Positions 11,171 through 22,961 of a stretch of DNA of 64,000 nt are shown in pieces. The translations under genes were made by a program, and so were the position numbers. The DNA lies in contig JAJKFL010000005.1 in NCBI GenBank assembly GCA_021186555.1, forward strand, positions 4,534,321-4,598,320, written 5' to 3'. A model generated the notes under the pieces. The model did no database searches. It worked only from the letters and a program-made list of their open reading frames with translations, and was not told where the DNA came from. Positions within the stretch are counted from its first letter, which is position 1. Every line of letters starts with the position of its first letter. Source of the stretch: Reticulitermes speratus (Eukaryota; Arthropoda; Insecta; Blattodea; Rhinotermitidae).

Positions 11171-12295
11171 TGCAATCTTCATAATGTATGCCCTTTATTG
11201 CTTATTATTTTTGGCGATCAGTTCGAGGGGAAACAGACGCCGAGTGAGATGTGAAGTGTTTACAAAATTCTAGATCGAAGTCTCGAAAAGGAGAGATCTC
11301 TTGTGAGACCTAAACGTAGATAGACTGGCTGTTAATTTCTTAGGACTGGTAGTGATAGACTGAGTTTACGTGGTACAGAATAGGAACCGGTGGGGAGCTT
11401 TTGTGAACACGATTACGAACCTTTTATTTCCAAAAATATGGGGATGTCCTTACTGACCTTGCGACAATTAGCCTGTTAAATACAAGTCTACTCTTTGGCG
11501 TTGATTTTCTAGGCTTAATCCTTCGGAATCCTAAAGTGCTTCTCAACAACGGCGAATGCGTTTGATATCGTATGAGGCTCCTGCTGTCAGTATGAGTGAC
11601 ATGTCACGGTCTTTCGGGCGGCGTACATTCGTCAGTCTGCAAGCAGAGGAGAAGTTTTATTCCAGTTTGAATTATACAACAGGGGGGTAGGTTTGTATCT
11701 CTGCGTTGGCAGGGAGCATTGTGACATGGGCCTAGCAACATTTTGTGGTCTGCAGAGGATTACACGGCAGACAAAATATGACAGACTTCTTAGTGTGACT
11801 TTACTGCAGCGTAGACGTGACTTGTCAAGCACCATATGCAACTTAAAGCGTGACAGATCTGTCTTCCCAGTCTGCCAGCAGAACTGCTGTAACTGTACCA
11901 AAACCCGTCGTTAGTTGAGACCCCTCTCCATCCGTAACCCAAATCACTTCATAGTCGTAGTCTTTGGTATAACTGTAAAATAATTAATTGTTCAATCCAT
12001 TTCCTTGTTTGGGCCCATTTTTAACCTTCATTAGTTCCCAAATGAATAGTGGATTTTTGAGATGTGTGTGTGTGTTCATTTTACCGAAATTTGGTATGAC
12101 TATTTTCTCATTATAGGCCACCACAATGCCTTTCTTTTTAACTTCCTACTGTCAGTAATAACAATATGGCGGACGCGCGAACTTGTGGGTCGGTGGCGAC
12201 GATAGCGCCGCGTTCTTAGGTTTCTGATGCGATGTGTATGTTTCTGGTCACGCTACAATGAAAATCGGGCTAGGACGCCTCACTGTTGAGGTTTC
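11171..12295. other. No gene recognised
   Basis: Unassigned sequence. The open frames at 11632-11914 overlap on opposite strands and have no recognisable motif. Confidence 0.4.
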
Positions 12296-12498
12296 TATAT
12301 TGCACACATTTAGACACACACACCCTGTAGGACTCCTCTGAACGAGTGATCAGCTCGTCGCAGAGGCCGCTACCTACAAAACACACAACATGCACAAGAG
12401 AGGGACATCCATACCCTCAACGGATTCGAACCCGAGATCTCCCACGAATCAACCGGCTGCAGGCCTACGCCTTAGACCGCACGGAGACCGGGATCGGC
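12296..12498 (-). mobile_element. SINE family A, truncated copy
   Basis: On the minus strand it contains the tRNA-like head and a GGTTCGAATCC-type box B, with the family A tail ending before its 3' block. It is more diverged than the copy at 4598. It is followed directly by a SINE D insertion. Confidence 0.7.
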
Positions 12499-12516
12499 GA
12501 TGTGTTGTAATAGATT

Positions 12517-12811
12517 TTGGAAAATTATGCATTTTTTTTAGAAGGGCCCCGCAGCAGAAGCTACGGACGCACCGCAGCTTTAAGGCTTGCTTCGCAACTC
12601 TGTGATGAAGATGAAGAGAACGATGATCAGTTTTTTACCAATTTTTACAATTAATGGAGTACCGGTGGAATGAAATCGACAGGGGAAAACCGACAACTCG
12701 GAGAAAAACCTGTCCCAGTGCCACTTTGTCTACCACAAATCCCACATGGACCGACCCGGGATCGAACCCTGACCTCCGCGGTGAGAGTCGGCGATCTTGG
12801 AAAATTATGCA
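12517..12811 (-). mobile_element. SINE family D with 15-bp target duplication
   Basis: The insert (12532-12796) is bounded by TTGGAAAATTATGCA at 12517-12531 and 12797-12811. The minus strand reads a tRNA-like head with box B GGTTCGATCCC, CCACATGGGATTTGTGG, a GGAGCACCGG-type block and a GGGGCCCTTC tail. The exact repeat supports target-primed retroposition. Confidence 0.9.
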
Positions 12812-13213
12812 ACTTTATTAAGTTAATATTTTTTCTCGAATGTAAAGTAACAACCGCCATTCCAGTCAACTGCATCTCAACACTGTTGTTGTCTGGTCGA
12901 AGCATGTTACAAGTTGCAGTTAAGTGCTAGGAGAATTGTGTCTATAATACGTGATTTCAGTTAAAAAACAATTTTATGTTGATATTCGTGTTATATTCGT
13001 ATGCTATTTGACTTAGTTTGAAATGTATGGTTATTCAGAATGACACGTGGAAAAATGACCAGTCAGATGGAGATTAAGAAGTGTGTACTCGTATTCAAAG
13101 CAAACTTGCCAATACCACTTTATATTGTATTTACCGTGCATCTTATCATAATTGGAAGAGTTCATTTCCACACCAACTTATGCACACAATCATACAGTAT
13201 TATTAGTTTATTT

Positions 13214-13260
13214 CCCCCTATACGTATTTCGGCGTATTTAAAACGCCATCTTCAGGGGGG
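13214..13260 (-). ncRNA. Hammerhead ribozyme, type I, left arm
   Basis: Minus strand: a run of C, CTGAAGA (13255-13249), U, stem II GGCGT/ACGCC (5 bp, perfect), GAAA, TACGTA, then GGGG. Stem I is C-run against GGGG with a small UA offset. Every conserved core base is present. Confidence 0.7.
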
Positions 13261-13386
13261 TCACAAAGTTTACAAGCATAGACTATACAATCCTTGTATA
13301 TGTCGTTACATCCATATATATAGAAGATATATATAAAGGATTCAGATATAAAAGGATTGTATAGTCTATGCTTGTAAACTTTGTGA

Positions 13387-13433
13387 CCCCCCCTGAAGAT
13401 GGCGTTTTAAATACGCCGAAATACTTATAGGGG
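13387..13433 (+). ncRNA. Hammerhead ribozyme, type I, right arm
   Basis: CTGAAGA at 13393-13399, U, stem II GGCGT/ACGCC, GAAA, then TACTTA and GGGG pairing with the C-run as stem I. It differs from the left arm by one base in stem III (TACTTA instead of TACGTA), which weakens stem III. Otherwise it is an inverted duplicate. Confidence 0.65.
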
Positions 13434-13797
13434 AATATAAACTAATAATATGATTGTGTGCATAAGTTGGTGTAGAAATGATCTCTTGCCAATACCACGT
13501 CTACCTGAGAAACATCCGGCTTAAACCTTGGGTTTCATGGAACACTGGTCGTGTACCACTATCCTAAATGAATACAGGCGCCCCCCACACCACGTACCCA
13601 CGACCCAATTGGTTGCTTTTGGACAGTCGCAAAGTGAGCCTCGGGGTTTACAACGTGGGAGTTGCAAGCAGCCCAGCTGTACCTCTGTTCCTCTTATACG
13701 CCTTCACGGCTTGCTCAAAATACATCCTCACCGTTATATCTTCCTTAAGTAGGCCTATTAGAAAAGTCCGCCGTAATTGAGTTAGAATTTTACTGGA

Positions 13798-14210
13798 TGG
13801 CAGGTATTTACAGGTAGTTTCAGGTAGTTTCAGGTAGTTACAGGTTAGTTAAGGTAGTTTCAGGTATTTACAGGTAATTTCAGGTAATTTAAGGTAGTTT
13901 CAGGTAGTTAAGGTAGTTTCAGGTAGTTAAGGTAGTTTCAGGTAGTTAAGGTAGTTTCAGGTAGTTAAGGTAGTTTCAGGTAGTTAAGGTAGTTTCAGGT
14001 AGTTAGATAGTTTCAGGTAGTTTCAGGTATTTAAGGTAATTTCAGGTAGTTTCAGGTAGTTACACGTAGTTTCAGGTAGTTACATGTAGTTAAGATAGTT
14101 TCAGGTAGTTTCAGGTATTTACAGGTAATTTCAGGTAGTTTCAGGTAGTTAATGCAATTTCAGGTAGTGTCAGGTAGTTTAAGGTAGTTTCAGGTAGTTT
14201 CAGGTAGGGG
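13798..14210. repeat. CAGGTAGTTT-type 10-bp/19-bp minisatellite
   Basis: Short units CAGGTAGTTT and AGGTAGTTAAGGTAGTTTC are mixed, with local runs of the 19-bp double unit at 13905-14000. Edges are sharp at both ends. Confidence 0.93.
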
Positions 14211-14212
14211 CA

Positions 14213-14755
14213 GGAATTGTGTCTGTCCATGCTCTCACCATTTACATGTCTACTGCATGGGTCAAGAATGCACAGTGCGGTTTGCGGAGGGCCAACTATA
14301 CTTGTGCCTTTATTTTAGCGAATAAATGCGCCTTCAATCCTAATCTGAATCTCCATTAGGGGTTCTTTCCTGGGAGGTGATGTGACCGGTGTTCATTTCC
14401 GGCAGGGGGTAGCTAGATGATTCAACTGCACTGGGGCCAGCTACGCTTCATTTCCGTACGTAATTCGGCTAAACTCAACACTTACTTCTTTCTAGTTCAC
14501 ATATCTGGGATGGAATTTTACCTCCATATTCCGTGTTCGTTTTCACAGCGCACTGCTTAGCCACACGGGCAACATTACCTTTGTCTTTAGGTTTAGCTCC
14601 AGCAGGTCCATAAAACCTCATTCAATCATATTAATTACATGTTCGCCGAAGAATTTTAGGCGCAGAAACTCTCCCATTTTGGAGCTAGTTGTTATTTGTA
14701 CGAAGCATGGTGATGCTTTGTAAGCGAAAAGACACTTGCAGTTAGCTGCACTGAC
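14213..14755. other. No gene seen
   Basis: Unassigned sequence between two minisatellites. Confidence 0.4.
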
Positions 14756-15905
14756 ATGACCGTACTGTAGTTAGATTTATTGAACGCACTGTAGCTAAAT
14801 ACATTTGCAGGATACTGTAATTAGATATATTGACAAGAGCATATTATGGTTAGTGGTACTAACATGAGCATACTCTAAATAAGTGTTATGAAATGAGTAT
14901 ACTGTGGTTGGATGTAATGACATGAGCGTTCTGTAGTTTGATATAATGACATGAGCGTTCTGTAGTTTGATATAATGACATGAGCGTTCTGTAGTTTGAT
15001 ATAATGACATGAGCGTTCTGTAGTTAGATATGACATGAGCGTTCTGTAGTTAGATATAATGACATGAGCGTTCTGTAGTTAGATATAATGACATGAGCGT
15101 CCTGTAGTTATATATAATGACATGAGCGTTCTGTAGTTAGATATAATGACATGAGCGTCCTGTAGTTATATATAATGACATGAGCGTTCTGTAGTTAGAT
15201 ATAATGACATGAGCGTTCCTGTAGTTATATATAATGACATGAGCGTTCTGTAGTTAGATATAATGACATGAGCGTTCTGTAGTTAAATATAATACATGAG
15301 CGTTCCTGTAGTTAGATATAATGACATGAGCGTTCTGTAGTTGATATAATGACATGAGCGTTCTGTAGTTAGATATATTGGCTTGAATACTGTAGTTAGA
15401 TATAATGAAAGAGCGTTCTGCAGTTAGATATATTGGCTTGAAGGTACTGTAGTCAGATGTAATATAAAAGAGCGTTCTGTAGTTGATATAATGACATGAG
15501 CGTTCTGTAGTTTGATATAATGACATGAGCGTTCTGTAGTTAGATATATTGGCTTGAACGTACTGTAGTTAGATATAATGACATGACGTTCTGCAGTTAG
15601 ATATATTGGCTTGAAGGTACTGTAGTCAGATATAATTAAAAGATCGTTCTGTAGTTTGATATAATAACATAAGCGTTCTGTAGTTTGATATAATGACATG
15701 AGCGTTTTGTAGTTTGATATAATGACATGAGCGTTCTGTAGTTAGATATATTGACATGGGCGTTCTGTAGTTAGATATATTGGCTTGAACGTACTGTAGT
15801 TAGATATAATGACATGAGCGTTCTGCAGTTAGATATATTGGCTTGAAGGTACTGTAGTCAGATATAATTAAAAGAGCGTTCTGTAGTTTGATATAATGAC
15901 ATGAT
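14756..15905. repeat. 29-bp minisatellite with higher-order variants
   Basis: The main unit is TGACATGAGCGTTCTGTAGT followed by TAGATATAA. In the right half a second unit type (TTGGCTTGAAGGTACTGTAG) alternates with it, giving a composite higher-order pattern from about 15360. Minus-strand reading frames here are repetition artefacts. Confidence 0.95.
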
Positions 15906-16420
15906 ATTTTTTTTCGCTACACGAGAACTGCTATTTGAAGAGTTTAGCGAATTGTCTAAAGCAGTTTTTCCGAAACGCTTTTTGCATACTTTATAATGAA
16001 ACGCGTCGAAACACTTTTGAGTTAATCTAAAATGAAATGAAATTCCAGTCGAACAAACTGTATCATGGCGCATTGCAACAAAACCACAATGTGTCCTGTT
16101 TGGTTTAGGAACCAAATTCCTGTGGCCCAGTTTGTTTGAATTCCCGTCTTTGAACAATTAATCTACAGGCCTTTTCGTAAACGGGTACACTTTACTATCG
16201 GCAGTGCCAATTCGACGTGTCGCATAATTAAAGCAAATTCCTATTTCCCTTAGCGACATAGTATTAATCATTCGATAATTCTGTAAAGTTACATTTCGTC
16301 ATACAGAAAGTTTCAGCAGAATCTTGAAGAAGCCCTTCGAGGAGCCCTTGGGTAATGCGATAGAATGTTTGAACAGAGCGCTAGGATATTTCTTAGCTGG
16401 CATTCGAGGATATGCCCCTC
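15906..16420. other. No gene recognised
   Basis: Unassigned. A 99-codon minus frame begins in this unique sequence and runs into the array, but has no recognisable motif. Confidence 0.4.
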
Positions 16421-16754
16421 AAGATGGCGGCGACGCGGTGGCGCAGTTGTTTGAGGCACTGTGCTAGAAGCCGGAAGGTCGCGGGTTCGATTCCCGATGG
16501 TGTCACTGGAATTTTTCATTGACATAAGCCTTCCGGCCGCACTATTGCCTTGGGGTCGACTAAGCCTCTAACAGAAATTAGTACCAGGAATATTTCCTGA
16601 GGGGTTAAAGGCGGCCGGTGCTTAGGGTTGACAACCTTACCATGTTCATATGCTGACTGTCTAGAAATCCTGGGATCCTCAACCTCCTGGAACCCTCAGG
16701 GATTGTCCAGGTGTGTACAGTGATTGCTTTACCTCTTTACCCTGAAGATGGAGG
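16421..16754 (+). mobile_element. SINE family C
   Basis: tRNA-like head GACGCGGTGGCGCAGTTG, box B GGGTTCGATTCCC, body with TTCCGGCCGCAC and GGGGTCGAC, and a tail ending GCTTTACCTCTTTACC. Probable target duplication AAGATGGCGG/AAGATGGAGG at 16421-16430 and 16745-16754, one mismatch. Confidence 0.85.
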
Positions 16755-16829
16755 CAGCAAGTTATTTACCAATCGACACGACGTCATATCTCAGATGAAT
16801 ATGTAACAGCACTGTGAAAGCTTTACATC

Positions 16830-17131
16830 TCTCCTGTTACTATTTTTTTGGGGGGTGAAGGACCCTCGCACCACAGCCCTAAGGCTTTTTGTGCAACCCC
16901 AATGAAGATGATGAGGATAAGCAGTTTTTTACCAATTTTTAAAATTAATGGAGCACCAGTGGAATGAAGTCGACAAGGAAAAACCGACAACTCGGAGAAA
17001 ACCCTGTCCCAGTGCCACTTTGTCCACCACAAATCTCACATGTACTTGACCTGGGACCGAACGCCGGGCCTCCGTGGTGAGAGGCCGGCGACTAACCGCC
17101 TGAGCCATGGCACGGCCTCTCCTGTTACTAT
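16830..17131 (-). mobile_element. SINE family D with 14-bp target duplication
   Basis: TCTCCTGTTACTAT is present at 16830-16843 and 17118-17131. The insert carries the family D head (GCCGTGCCATGGCTCAGGCG on the minus strand), box B and tail. Confidence 0.9.
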
Positions 17132-17329
17132 GTTCTTCTTCAGATGAAAACATAATGCATTATAAGGGACAACCTGTCCTTATGTGACCTTGACTTTGTA
17201 AAGATTCAAGAAGAATAGAAGCAACAATACTTTACTATCAATGGTTGATAAAGCAGATCGAACTCATGGACTGCCTGCCACCATTCTCTACAGGATCTTT
17301 CATCTTTTCTTCCATTCATTCCTTGTTTG

Positions 17330-17540
17330 TCTTACGACAGGTCCGTAGCCTCAGTTCCGCACCAGTACGATCTAGTGCTTCCTCTTTCAATTTCCAGTAT
17401 CTTCTCTTTTCCTTAAGGTCATCCAGTAGCTGCTTACGTCTTCTTCCTCGTCTTCCCATCACTTCTATCCTTCCCTCTAACTTTCCTTCAAACACGTGCT
17501 TTAGAAGGCAGTGTATATTTCTTACTTCATCTGTCAACTA
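17330..17540 (-). pseudogene. LINE C-terminal fragment
   Basis: Minus-strand reading gives NIHCLLKHVFEGKLEGR, GRRGRRRKQLLDDLKEK and a KLKEEALDRT stretch. The same peptide series appears in the remnants at 43800 and 63200, so this is the end of a repeated LINE polyprotein. The reverse transcriptase core is absent. The frame ends prematurely after a frameshift. Confidence 0.7.
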
Positions 17541-17589
17541 TAATTTTTCCTGTTGTTTAACGTGGGTGTGGAACTTGGTTTCGTACATT

Positions 17590-18060
17590 GAAGAAATAAT
17601 ATAGGCTCAGAGGGTTCGTGAATAAGGAGCTGAGGAAAATATTTGGAACAAAAAGAGAGTCAGTGACAGGGGGCTGGAAGAAATTGCACGGCGATGGCGG
17701 TCATGATTTGTAACCCTCACAAACTAATATTCGGGTTATCAAATCAAGGGGGATGAAATGGGCGGGGCATGTGGCGTGCTTGGGGGAGAAGGGAAATACG
17801 TATAGCGTTTTGGTAGGAAACTTGAACTGAAAGAGGCCATTTGGAAGATCTAAGCGTAGATTGCAGGATAATATTAAAATGAATCTTAAAGAAATAGAAT
17901 GGGATGGAATGGACTGGATTAATCTGGCTCAGGGTAGAGATAAGTGGCGGTCTGTTGTGACGTAGGTAATGAACCTTGGGGTTCCATAAAATTCGGGGAA
18001 TTTCTTGACTAGCTGAGATACTGTTAGCTTCTGAATAAGTACTGTGGTGCATGGAGTTAG
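17590..18060 (+). pseudogene. LINE C-terminal remnant and 3' tail
   Basis: Degenerate relative of 58480-58990: it retains WAGHVACLGE-like and MDWINLAQGRDKW-like segments. It then shares the 3' tail GGAATTTCTTGACTAGCTGA and a CATGG end. Several frame breaks. Confidence 0.65.
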
Positions 18061-20157
18061 TTATTTTGTTTATTTTATTAGTAAATAGGTTGGTTTATTT
18101 AGATACCCTATCTTTTGCTTTATAATGCTTTTGCTAGAGTACCCGGTGAAGTGTCACCTCTCTGCTACGCATGCTCCTTGGCGTGAGTCATTCGTTCAAC
18201 AGTCGTGTTTCAGCCAGTTGCCCGCGCGTCGTGTAGCGTGAAGGATGGTGTAATTGGAATGTGCGCTGTTTGTGTCTGTGATGTGCGTTTAATGTCAGTG
18301 ACACAGTGTTACTGCATGTAGACATTTATGCTCGTAACACAGTTTGCAGTGTGTCTGTAGATGCAGTGATTGGCATCCATACTACCTGGTTGTCAGCCGG
18401 TAGGACACGTTGTTTGGAAGATATGTGTTCGAATGTGTGTTTAGAAGTATTTTAGATCGTGGAGGACAGGAAGGCACATACTGTGTGCAATAAATCCGTC
18501 TGTGGGAAGTGTTTTACCCGCGTCTGGGAAAGGTATGTGTTCTACAGCATAGCTTAATGAATGCCGCAATTTGTGATTTATTGTGTGTTTGTGCTTGCTA
18601 ATAGTCGGTGGTGATGCAGTGAACATGAAGATAGAGGTTAAATGGACCCCGTTCGTGACCAAAGAAAGTCTACAGAGGGAGTAGAGAAAAAATGCTGCGT
18701 GTTAGACATTGGTGAGTTTTAATGTGTTAAGACAGATGGATAGGTTAATGAATGGGCCCTCAGAAACGTGATGAAGGGGTTGGAGGGGAGGAATAAAAAC
18801 GTATGGCCCGTTCGGAAATTCGAACACCTGTCGTCAGGCCCCTGTTTAGTCTGACCGGGCTTGTCCTACGGCATCAAACCGCGGAAAATTCGGTACGTTG
18901 CAAATTTTAGGGTCAAAATGGGGGATTCAGATTGTTTCTAACGAAGTAATTTTTAAAGTTTTTTTTTATCACACAAAACTTTGCGTGTTTCAGATTGTGA
19001 CCAGTAATTTTTAGAACAGCCATCCACATGACGAGTGTAGCAGTGTGTTCACGTGCAATCCACCGCTTCCTTCTGTTTGATATTATAACGATTTTCTGTT
19101 TTTTTTTTTTGCCATTACGTGAACATACTGCATTGGTGTTCCCGCGTGATTTCCAAAGTCATCATGGCGCAGTGTATCCCAGATTGAGTTTCAAATTGAG
19201 AACTCTTTTTTTAAATTACGAACAGGAAATAGCCAGTCTCATTCAGGAAATTAGCCTACATCCCTCCAAGCCATCAGGCTCCCTGCGTGATGTACACCTG
19301 AAAAATTAGTGTTACTGCACTGAGCATTTAACTAACTTCCGAGGACATTTCAAGTTATTTGATGTCGTTCAGTATATATTGCTGTACATATATAGTATTA
19401 TTTCTTCGTTGTAAACTCATATGCATCAAACTAGCCTGCAGGACAAGCCATGTTGCGTGATACGGACTGAATGAACTGTCTTAAGGAGGAAGAAAGTCGT
19501 CACTTTGAATTACTTATGTAGATTGCAGGGTAGATGCGAATGTATTGAATAAACGGTCGCGGACAGCCGACAAGGAGTGGTCCTCCAGCTCAAAGGGTTG
19601 GGCGAGAGGCTATCATCTCACTATAAAAACTTAAGATGTTACCAATCATTTCACAGGGCTCCATGGATTTAGTTTGATATATGTGGAAGAGTGGCTGTAA
19701 TGTATTGTTGCTCCGCCCTGTGTGACTTTTGTAACAGTTGTATGATTCACTTTGACGTCACCTGAACGAACGGTTGAGAGCTGTAACAACTATTAAATTA
19801 ATTTTGATAACGCTGTGTCGGAGAGTTCTGTTAAGTTAGGCTGTTAAATAACTGAACGTGACCTGATGCACTGCTTCCATTAAAATGTAAACTCGACAGT
19901 CATCATCATCCTCATCTTTATTACATTCAATAAATCCTCTAGCAGGTTAAAAGAAACCGCAGGATGTAGAAATAGTCCAATACAAATGAACAAACAGAAT
20001 ACAGTGAATTGTTGTTCTTCATTGTCATTTAGACATTTTGAAATGTTGCGTGCCTGTGTGCGGATCATCAGCTCCTATACGTTACTTTAATAGAATTCAT
20101 CCCGTTGTGTCTTTGACACAATCAAAACATAATATCATCAGTTTTCCGAGAATATAT
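18061..20157. other. No gene recognised, about 2.1 kb
   Basis: The longest repeat-free stretch of the window. A more GC-rich part (18165-18310) contains CAGTCGTGTTTCAGCCAGTT and short GTGT-rich stretches. The open frames (for example 19028-19309) show no domain. If an undetected promoter or untranslated exon exists in the window, this is a plausible place, but I cannot support one. Confidence 0.4.
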
Positions 20158-21020
20158 AGTTGTGGTAGGCTGATGATATGATGTTTTGATTGTTGTACGT
20201 TATCTTTTGAGAATATATAGTTGTGGTAGGCTGATGATATGATGTTTTGATTGTTGTACGTTATCTTTTGAGAATATATAGTTGTGGTAGGCTGATGATA
20301 TGATGTTTTGATTGTTGTACGTTATCTTTTGAGAATATATAGTTGTGGTAGGCTGATGATATGATGTTTTGATTGTTGTACGTTATCTTTTGAGAATATA
20401 TAGTTGTGGTGGGCTGATGATATGATGTTTTGATTGTTGTACGTTATCTTTTGAGAATATATAGTTGTGGTAGGCTGATGATATGATGTTTTGATTGTTG
20501 TACGTTATCTTTTGAGAATATATAGTTGTGGTGGGCTGATGATTGATGTTTTGATTGTTGTACGTTATCTTTTGATTTAGTTGTGTGGTGATGATGAGTT
20601 GATTGTGTAGTATTTGATATATAGTTGTGGTGGGCTGATGATATGATGTTTTGATTGTTGTACGTTATCTTTTGAGAATATATAGTTGTGGTGGGCTGAT
20701 GATATGATGTTTTGATTGTTGTACGTTATCTTTTGAGAATATATAGTTGTGGTGGGCTGATGATATGATGTTTTGATTGTTGTACGTTATCTTTTGAGAA
20801 GATATAGTTGTGGTGGGCTGATGATATGATGTTTTGATTGTTGTACGTTATCTTTTGAGAAGATATAGTTGTGGTGGGCTGATGATATGATGTTTTGATT
20901 GTTGTAGTTATCGTTGAGATTATTTGTGGTGGCTGATGATGAGTTTGATTGTAGTTTTCGTTGGAATTTGTGGTGGGCTGATGATATGATGTTTTGATTG
21001 TTGTACGTTATCTTTTGAGA
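20158..21020. repeat. 61-bp minisatellite, about 14 copies
   Basis: The unit begins AGTTGTGGTAGGCTGATGAT and ends GTACGTTATCTTTTGAGAAT plus ATAT. Degraded short units occur at 20570-20630 and 20905-20970, while the units between them are almost identical. Confidence 0.95.
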
Positions 21021-21443
21021 TACTGCGGGTAAGGTTTGGTGTTTCTTTTCATAAGTTGGGGCCGTAGAAGAACAAAGACTGAAAGGACACTGAAAATTTC
21101 CGGTGTTTCTAAGTTTGAAACATCACCATAGACTCTTTGCAAGGCCCTTTTCTGTGGGCTTCATGCTTAATTGGTTGCGACAGTTGGTGACTGCTTCTGG
21201 TAGTTGCTGTAAGCTTTCAGGAGTAGCGGAACGCATAGCAGGAATGCCCTGATGACGTAACACATTCCGCATGGTTTCGTGCTTAAAATAGACACTCATG
21301 CTCAGACCCTTAGGCGCGACGACTTACTGCTGTATTACGAGAACAGGTGTTTCGTGTGTACGTGACCGGTTAGCCCACACTACCGTTTGGCAGCGGAAGG
21401 TCTAATGGTGGAAACGGACTTAGTGATTTCAACCTCTTCCATA

Positions 21444-21878
21444 GTTTAGATCAGCGGTTCCCAGCGTGCGCTTCCCAGGGGATCAGTGGATACATTTCTG
21501 TAATGGCTACTTTGAAGTTTGCTTATTTTTAAATTAAAGGAATAATGTTTTGTTAAAAATAATTGCGGAACTGATTTAATTTCCGATGTGTTTATTTCGT
21601 GTGACCGTTAGAATATCTAATTAAGAAACTTCCTGTACCCACAAAGCGAGCGACAGTCAATTTAATTAAGGTCAAATCATGCAATGCATTGTTACGTATG
21701 CTACTGGTATGTATTAGCATCTATCGAAAATCAGTTCTAAGGTATAAATTTTTAATTTTGGATACGTATCATCCGGACACGCTATATTTACATCAGCAAG
21801 GATGTGAGGATACGTGGTTATTTTTCGAAGCCAAAAGGGTACCACGAGTAAAAACGTTTGGGACACACTGGTTTAGAA
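21444..21878. mobile_element. hAT-type MITE
   Basis: The element (21452-21870) begins CAGCGGTTCCCAGCG and ends GTTTGGGACACACTG. It is flanked by 8-bp repeats GTTTAGAT/GTTTAGAA at 21444-21451 and 21871-21878. CAG...CTG ends with an 8-bp duplication are typical of hAT transposons. No transposase. Confidence 0.7.
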
Positions 21879-21953
21879 TATCGCATCTCATACATCGTAT
21901 GCCTGCTTCCATCTTTATTTCGTCGTTTTATGTCTCTTATTCCATCGAGGTTA

Positions 21954-22170
21954 TACAGCATGATTCAAAAAGAATTGAACATTTTGAAAAATTTATTACT
22001 CAGTAACTACGTATGATATGGACATGTAGTACGCACCAAAATTGTAGAGGTAGACCTAACTTTTTCAAGTTTGTTTTTGGCGCTTGAAAGTTATACGCAT
22101 TTCCGCCTCTATGGGGCACCAACTTTCATCAAAATTATTTAGCGTTCAATTCTTTTTGAATCATCCTGTA
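21954..22170. mobile_element. mariner-type MITE with 28-bp inverted ends
   Basis: Left end CAGCATGATTCAAAAAGAAT, right end ATTCTTTTTGAATCATCCTG, flanked by TA at 21954-21955 and 22169-22170. The GATTCAAAAAGAA inverted end is common in insect mariner-like elements. About 213 bp, non-coding. Confidence 0.8.
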
Positions 22171-22389
22171 TTTAAAAACTTGTAACGTGCTTCGAGATTC
22201 ATCCTCCACTGCAAAATGTGTCTTCGGTTTTGTTGTGTATTCAACTTTATTCCCTTTTATGGGCTACAGGTTGTTAACGATGCTGTATCACTGCTGAGGT
22301 TACTATCGTCTGTTGAATTGCGGGTAGGTTTATGTAGGAATAATGTGATGGAAGGACATGTACTATACGTTTCAGAAATTATAAATTTA

Positions 22390-22650
22390 TAAAACATTTT
22401 GATAGGAGAACCGCTTGGGAACAGAGCATCCTGAAGACCGATGGGTAGGTGCAGGGTAATATTAGATGGACTTTAGAGAAACAGAGTGATAAAAATACGT
22501 GCTGGATTAAACTGGCTCAGTGTAAGGTCCAAGAATGCTCTTTTAAGGACATTATGACGAAGACCCACGTTCAATAAAAACAGATAATTTCTTAATCAGT
22601 TGAAGAACTGAATGTCAGTTACTGCATGGGAACCGGAGGACGTGTTTCCT
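22390..22650 (+). pseudogene. LINE C-terminal remnant
   Basis: Degraded copy of the 58480 family. It keeps the AATATTAGATGGACTTTAGA region, the TGGATTAAACTGGCTCAGTG region and a tail with ATTTCTTAATCAGTTGAAGA. The frame is destroyed. Confidence 0.45.
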
Positions 22651-22654
22651 CCGG

Positions 22655-22790
22655 AGGTAAACTGGCCGGACAATGAAGCTGATCTCACTTCCATCTCAAG
22701 TTGCCGAGGTTAAAAAAGAGTGGAGCTGTACCCACACGCCTTCATGGCGTGCGCAGAGACAGCTTTACTGCTCAAGAGGAAGCTGTCCCT
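22655..22790 (+). mobile_element. SINE family B, 3' fragment
   Basis: GAAGCTGATCTCACTTCC through GCCTTCATGGCGTGC and a CAGCTTTAC end match the 3' half of SINE B. The tRNA-like head is missing. Confidence 0.55.
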
Positions 22791-22813
22791 TCGAGTTCCT
22801 ACGGTGTGTAGAT

Positions 22814-22961
22814 CAGGGGTGCACAAATCACGGGTGACTTAATTTTGTACGGTGGCGCCTAACATTTTTGGTCGTCAGTGTGGGGCTTGATTCATGTAAC
22901 ACTTCTGGCGCCTCGAATTTTGAGGTGGCTCCTAGGTTTTGGGAAGATTTGTGGACCTGTG
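22814..22961. mobile_element. Short hAT-like MITE
   Basis: CAGGGGTGCACAAATC at the left end and GATTTGTGGACCTG near the right end form inverted ends. The flanks GTGTAGAT and ATTTAGAT match at 6 of 8 positions. Non-coding, about 148 bp. Confidence 0.5.

Larger units (their letters stand above)
13105..13498. mobile_element. Fold-back ribozyme element with 14-bp target duplication
   Basis: The element (13119-13484) is flanked by CTTGCCAATACCAC at 13105-13118 and 13485-13498. Two arms of about 125 bp are inverted: ACCAACTTATGCACACAATC on the left, its complement ending TGCATAAGTTGGT on the right. Each arm carries a complete hammerhead motif. The left flank has about 45 bp more than the right, which may be the transcript's extra 5' or 3' tail. 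There is no coding region. The structure fits a non-coding, inverted Penelope-type terminal repeat pair. Confidence 0.8.

Noticed and set aside
19028-19309. 93-codon frame with a hydrophobic start, possible signal peptide
   Set aside because: The hydrophobic run comes from a T-homopolymer; no splice signals, motif or codon bias.
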